The position numbers were made by a program, and so were the translations under genes. Source: Pseudomonas fluorescens (lineage in GTDB: Bacteria > Pseudomonadota > Gammaproteobacteria > Pseudomonadales > Pseudomonadaceae). Taken from it: a stretch of 64,000 nucleotides of DNA. Every line of letters starts with the position of its first letter. The first letter of the stretch is position 1. The notes beneath the pieces were generated by a model that ran no database searches, was not told where the DNA came from, and saw only the letters and a program-made list of their open reading frames with translations. The DNA is taken from positions 62,001 through 126,000 of the forward strand of contig NZ_CABVHY010000019.1 in the NCBI RefSeq assembly GCF_902497875.1. Direction: 5' to 3'. Positions 62,090 through 64,000 of the stretch are shown here, piece after piece.

Positions 62090-62128
62090 TCACCACGCGA
62101 ACACTGAAGATCAACAAGGAGCGTAACG

Positions 62129-62713
62129 ATGGCACTTACCCTGAGCAAAAACCAATCCATCTCCCTGGAGAAAACTGCTGGCGGTGGACTGACCAGTATC
62201 AGCCTCGGCCTCGGTTGGGATCCTGTGAAAGCTGGCTTTCTCGGCAAGTTGATGGGGAACGGCGGCGAGATCGATCTTGACGCTTCTTGCATCCTCCTCG
62301 ACAGCGACCTGAAATCAATTGATTTGGTCTGGTTCCGTCAACTCAAGTCCCAGGACGGTTCGATCAAGCACTCCGGCGACAACCGTACCGGTGACGGTGG
62401 TGGTGACGACGAAACCATTCACGTTGACCTGCAGCGCCTGCCTGCGGCCGTCAAGTATCTGGTGTTCACCGTAAACAGCTTCACCGGGCAGACTTTCGAG
62501 AAAGTTGAAAACGCTTACTGCCGTATCGTGAACGCCGGCAACAAGTCCGAGTTGGCGCGCTTCAACCTGTCGGAGCGTGGCGGTCACACCGGCATCGTCA
62601 TGGCGAGCCTGGTACGCGAAAGTGGCGGTTGGGAGTTCAAGGCCATCGGCAAGGTTACCAATGGCCGCACTGCTGACGATCTGGTGAGTCTGGCTGTTCA
62701 GGCGGTGCGCTGA
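62129..62713 (+). CDS. terZ: TerD-family protein TerZ
   Basis: This 194-residue TerD-domain protein starts MALTLSKNQSISLEKTAGG. The calcium-binding acidic clusters EIDLDASCILLD and SGDNRTGDGGGDDETIHVDL are intact, and GHTGIVMASLVRESGGWEFK ends the fold. The order with terA and terB downstream matches terZABCDE of enterobacteria, so terZ is preferred over terD. It is cytoplasmic, with a predicted role in the Ter stress complex. It overlaps terA by one base. Confidence 0.87.
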   Translation: MALTLSKNQSISLEKTAGGGLTSISLGLGWDPVKAGFLGKLMGNGGEIDLDASCILLDSDLKSIDLVWFRQLKSQDGSIKHSGDNRTGDGGGDDETIHVDLQRLPAAVKYLVFTVNSFTGQTFEKVENAYCRIVNAGNKSELARFNLSERGGHTGIVMASLVRESGGWEFKAIGKVTNGRTADDLVSLAVQAVR

Positions 62714-63882
62714 TGGCGACTCTCGTACCTGGCGGTAATGCGCCGGTTGCCACCGGCCAGCTTCGCGTCGATATCAACTACTCTCCGATTCCCGGGGCCG
62801 AAATTGATGTCTCGGCCTTCATGCTGGGTGCTGCAGGCAAAGTCCGCGGCGACGGCGATATGTGTTTCTACGGCCAAACCAGTGTTCTGGGTAGTGCGGT
62901 GCAGATGACTGAGTCGTCTGCCGGTCGCGCAGTGTTCACCCTTGACCTGAGCCGTCTGGAGCCTGCTGTCGAGAAAGTGGCTTTGACTGCCACGATCTAC
63001 GAGAACAAGGCCAGTTTCGACCGTGTCTCGCAGCTCTCGGTAGCGGTGACAGGCGGGATTGAAGCTCAGCTTCCCACAGGCGGCATGAAGGAAACTGCAC
63101 TCATCCTCGGCGAGTTCTACCGCCGCCAGGGCGAGTGGAAGTTCCGTTGCGTGGCCCAAGGCTTCGCTGGCGGACTGGAACCCTTGGCCAAGCATTTTGG
63201 TGTTGAAGTCGCTGCCCCGGCACCTGCGCCTGCTCAAGCCGCTCCTCAGCCTGCACCGGCCCCGCCGGCTGCACCGAAGTCTTCGATCAGCCTGAGCAAG
63301 GTCACCCTCGACAAGACCCGCTCCTCGATCAGTCTCGAGAAAACTGCGGCTGGTTTCGGCGAGATCAAGGTGAACTTGAACTGGAACAAGGGCAACGGTG
63401 GCGGTTTCTTCAGCCGTAGCAAATCCATCGATCTCGACGTTGGCTGTCTCTTCGAACTTCAGGACGGTCACAAGGGCGTGGTTCAAGCCTTGGGCGAAGC
63501 ATTCGGTAGCCTGACGCACGAGCCCTACATCCAACTGATGGGTGACGACCGGACCGGCTCTGTTGCGGGAGGGGAGTGGCTGCACATTAACGGGACGAAG
63601 TGGAGTGAAGTCCGCCGCATCTTGATCTACGCCTTCATCTACGAAGGGGCACCTAACTGGAAGGAGACCGATGGGGTTGTGACTATTTACATCCCTGGCC
63701 AACCAGACATTGAGGTACGCCTTAACGAGGAGGGTGGGCGCGACGGTATGTGTGCTATCGCCATGCTTGAAAATGTCAACGGCGCCGTCAAGGTCTCTCG
63801 GCGGGTGGACTTCCACCGAGGGCATTCCGCGGTGGACAAAGCCTACAGCTGGGGCATGAGCTGGAAATCCGGCTCGAAATAG
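62713..63882 (+). CDS. terA: Tellurium resistance protein TerA
   Basis: This 389-residue protein has two TerD-like domains (about 1-165 and 200-389) joined by a proline/alanine-rich linker (about 168-195). The N-terminal half has AVFTLDLSRLEPAVEKVALT and LILGEFYRRQGEWKFRCVAQ; the C-terminal half has KSIDLDVGCLFELQDG and MGDDRTGSVAGGEWLHI (calcium sites). Length matches E. coli TerA (about 385). The first domain resembles that of the protease fusion at 56250. Confidence 0.9.
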   Translation: MATLVPGGNAPVATGQLRVDINYSPIPGAEIDVSAFMLGAAGKVRGDGDMCFYGQTSVLGSAVQMTESSAGRAVFTLDLSRLEPAVEKVALTATIYENKASFDRVSQLSVAVTGGIEAQLPTGGMKETALILGEFYRRQGEWKFRCVAQGFAGGLEPLAKHFGVEVAAPAPAPAQAAPQPAPAPPAAPKSSISLSKVTLDKTRSSISLEKTAAGFGEIKVNLNWNKGNGGGFFSRSKSIDLDVGCLFELQDGHKGVVQALGEAFGSLTHEPYIQLMGDDRTGSVAGGEWLHINGTKWSEVRRILIYAFIYEGAPNWKETDGVVTIYIPGQPDIEVRLNEEGGRDGMCAIAMLENVNGAVKVSRRVDFHRGHSAVDKAYSWGMSWKSGSK

Positions 63883-63889
63883 ACATCTC

Positions 63890-63915
63890 GGCGGGGTCCT
63901 CTGGCCCCGCCTTTT
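63890..63915 (+). terminator. Terminator-like hairpin between terA and terB
   Basis: The GC-rich stem GGCGGGG/CCCCGCC with an 8-nt loop is followed by four T. It lies inside the ter operon, 14 nt before the terB start region, so it would attenuate rather than end transcription. Confidence 0.7.
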
Positions 63916-63928
63916 AAGGGGAACTCAA

Positions 63929-64000
63929 ATGCTTGCATGGCTTAAAACGAACGCGGCGAAGGCTCGTGACACGCTGACCACTGAGGTCGCGAAATTCAAG
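63929..64000 (+). CDS. terB: TerB, N-terminal part only
   Basis: The frame opens MLAWLKTNAAKARDTLTTEV and continues to the right edge after 24 codons. The amphipathic N-terminal helix is typical of TerB, and the position after terA matches terZABCDE. AAGGGGAAC precedes the ATG. The metal-binding TerB core lies outside the window. Confidence 0.75.
   Translation, partial: MLAWLKTNAAKARDTLTTEVAKFK

Overview
The window looks like a Pseudomonas chromosome of the P. fluorescens group. The evidence is the high GC with strong third-position bias, the REP/REPIN hairpins typical of these genomes, the Entner-Doudoroff gene set, the arcDABC operon and an AmrZ regulator almost identical in plan to the P. 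aeruginosa protein. All names rest on reading the translations; no database search was run.

Region 1 (1-4618, mostly minus strand): the start of a glycine cleavage operon (gcvH, then gcvP running off the left edge) lies downstream of the TyrR-like activator gcsR. The gap between them holds a sigma-54 promoter, a set of GcsR-like operator sites and a tandemly tripled REP unit. A DUF5064 gene follows. Region 2 (4684-13925): arcDABC (arginine deiminase pathway), a second full-length arcD-like gene facing it head to head, an alkA DNA glycosylase and a CoA-transferase. Region 3 (14004-17079): a chemoreceptor and methylglyoxal synthase.

Region 4 (17106-36228) is a large glucose block. It contains gap facing edd-glk-gltR-gtrS, an AGE-family sugar isomerase, the gtsABCD ABC importer, the OprB porin, a hexose-6-phosphate mutarotase, hexR, and zwf-pgl-eda. 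Glucose enters through OprB and GtsABCD, is phosphorylated by Glk, oxidised by Zwf/Pgl, and cleaved by Edd/Eda to pyruvate and glyceraldehyde-3-phosphate, which Gap oxidises. HexR-type operators, A-rich Crc/Hfq-type motifs at several starts, and a shared operator module before the isomerase and gtsA suggest coordinated control.

Region 5 (36438-52225) is mixed core and accessory material: an AT-rich intradiol-dioxygenase gene, a class V aminotransferase, an AaeB/DUF1656/AaeA-type efflux set, the phaJ-hydrolase-fadD2-fadD1 fatty-acid block, mgtE, amrZ, phnN and small membrane proteins.

Region 6 (52521-64000) begins at tRNA-Arg(CCT) and looks like a genomic island. After a toxin-antitoxin-like remnant joined by deletion to the 3' half of a TerC/CBS/CorC gene, and a DUF1523 gene, comes a compact plus-strand operon: ATP-grasp, a TerD-like domain fused to a trypsin-like protease, a PRTase/TRSP protein, HAD, StiP/PRTase with a probable PELOTA tail, a CitE-like lyase, a second HAD, terZ, terA and the start of terB. 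This is a tellurium-resistance (Ter) system with its predicted nucleoside-like-metabolite biosynthesis module. It is the most interesting part of the window; the protease fusion stands out.
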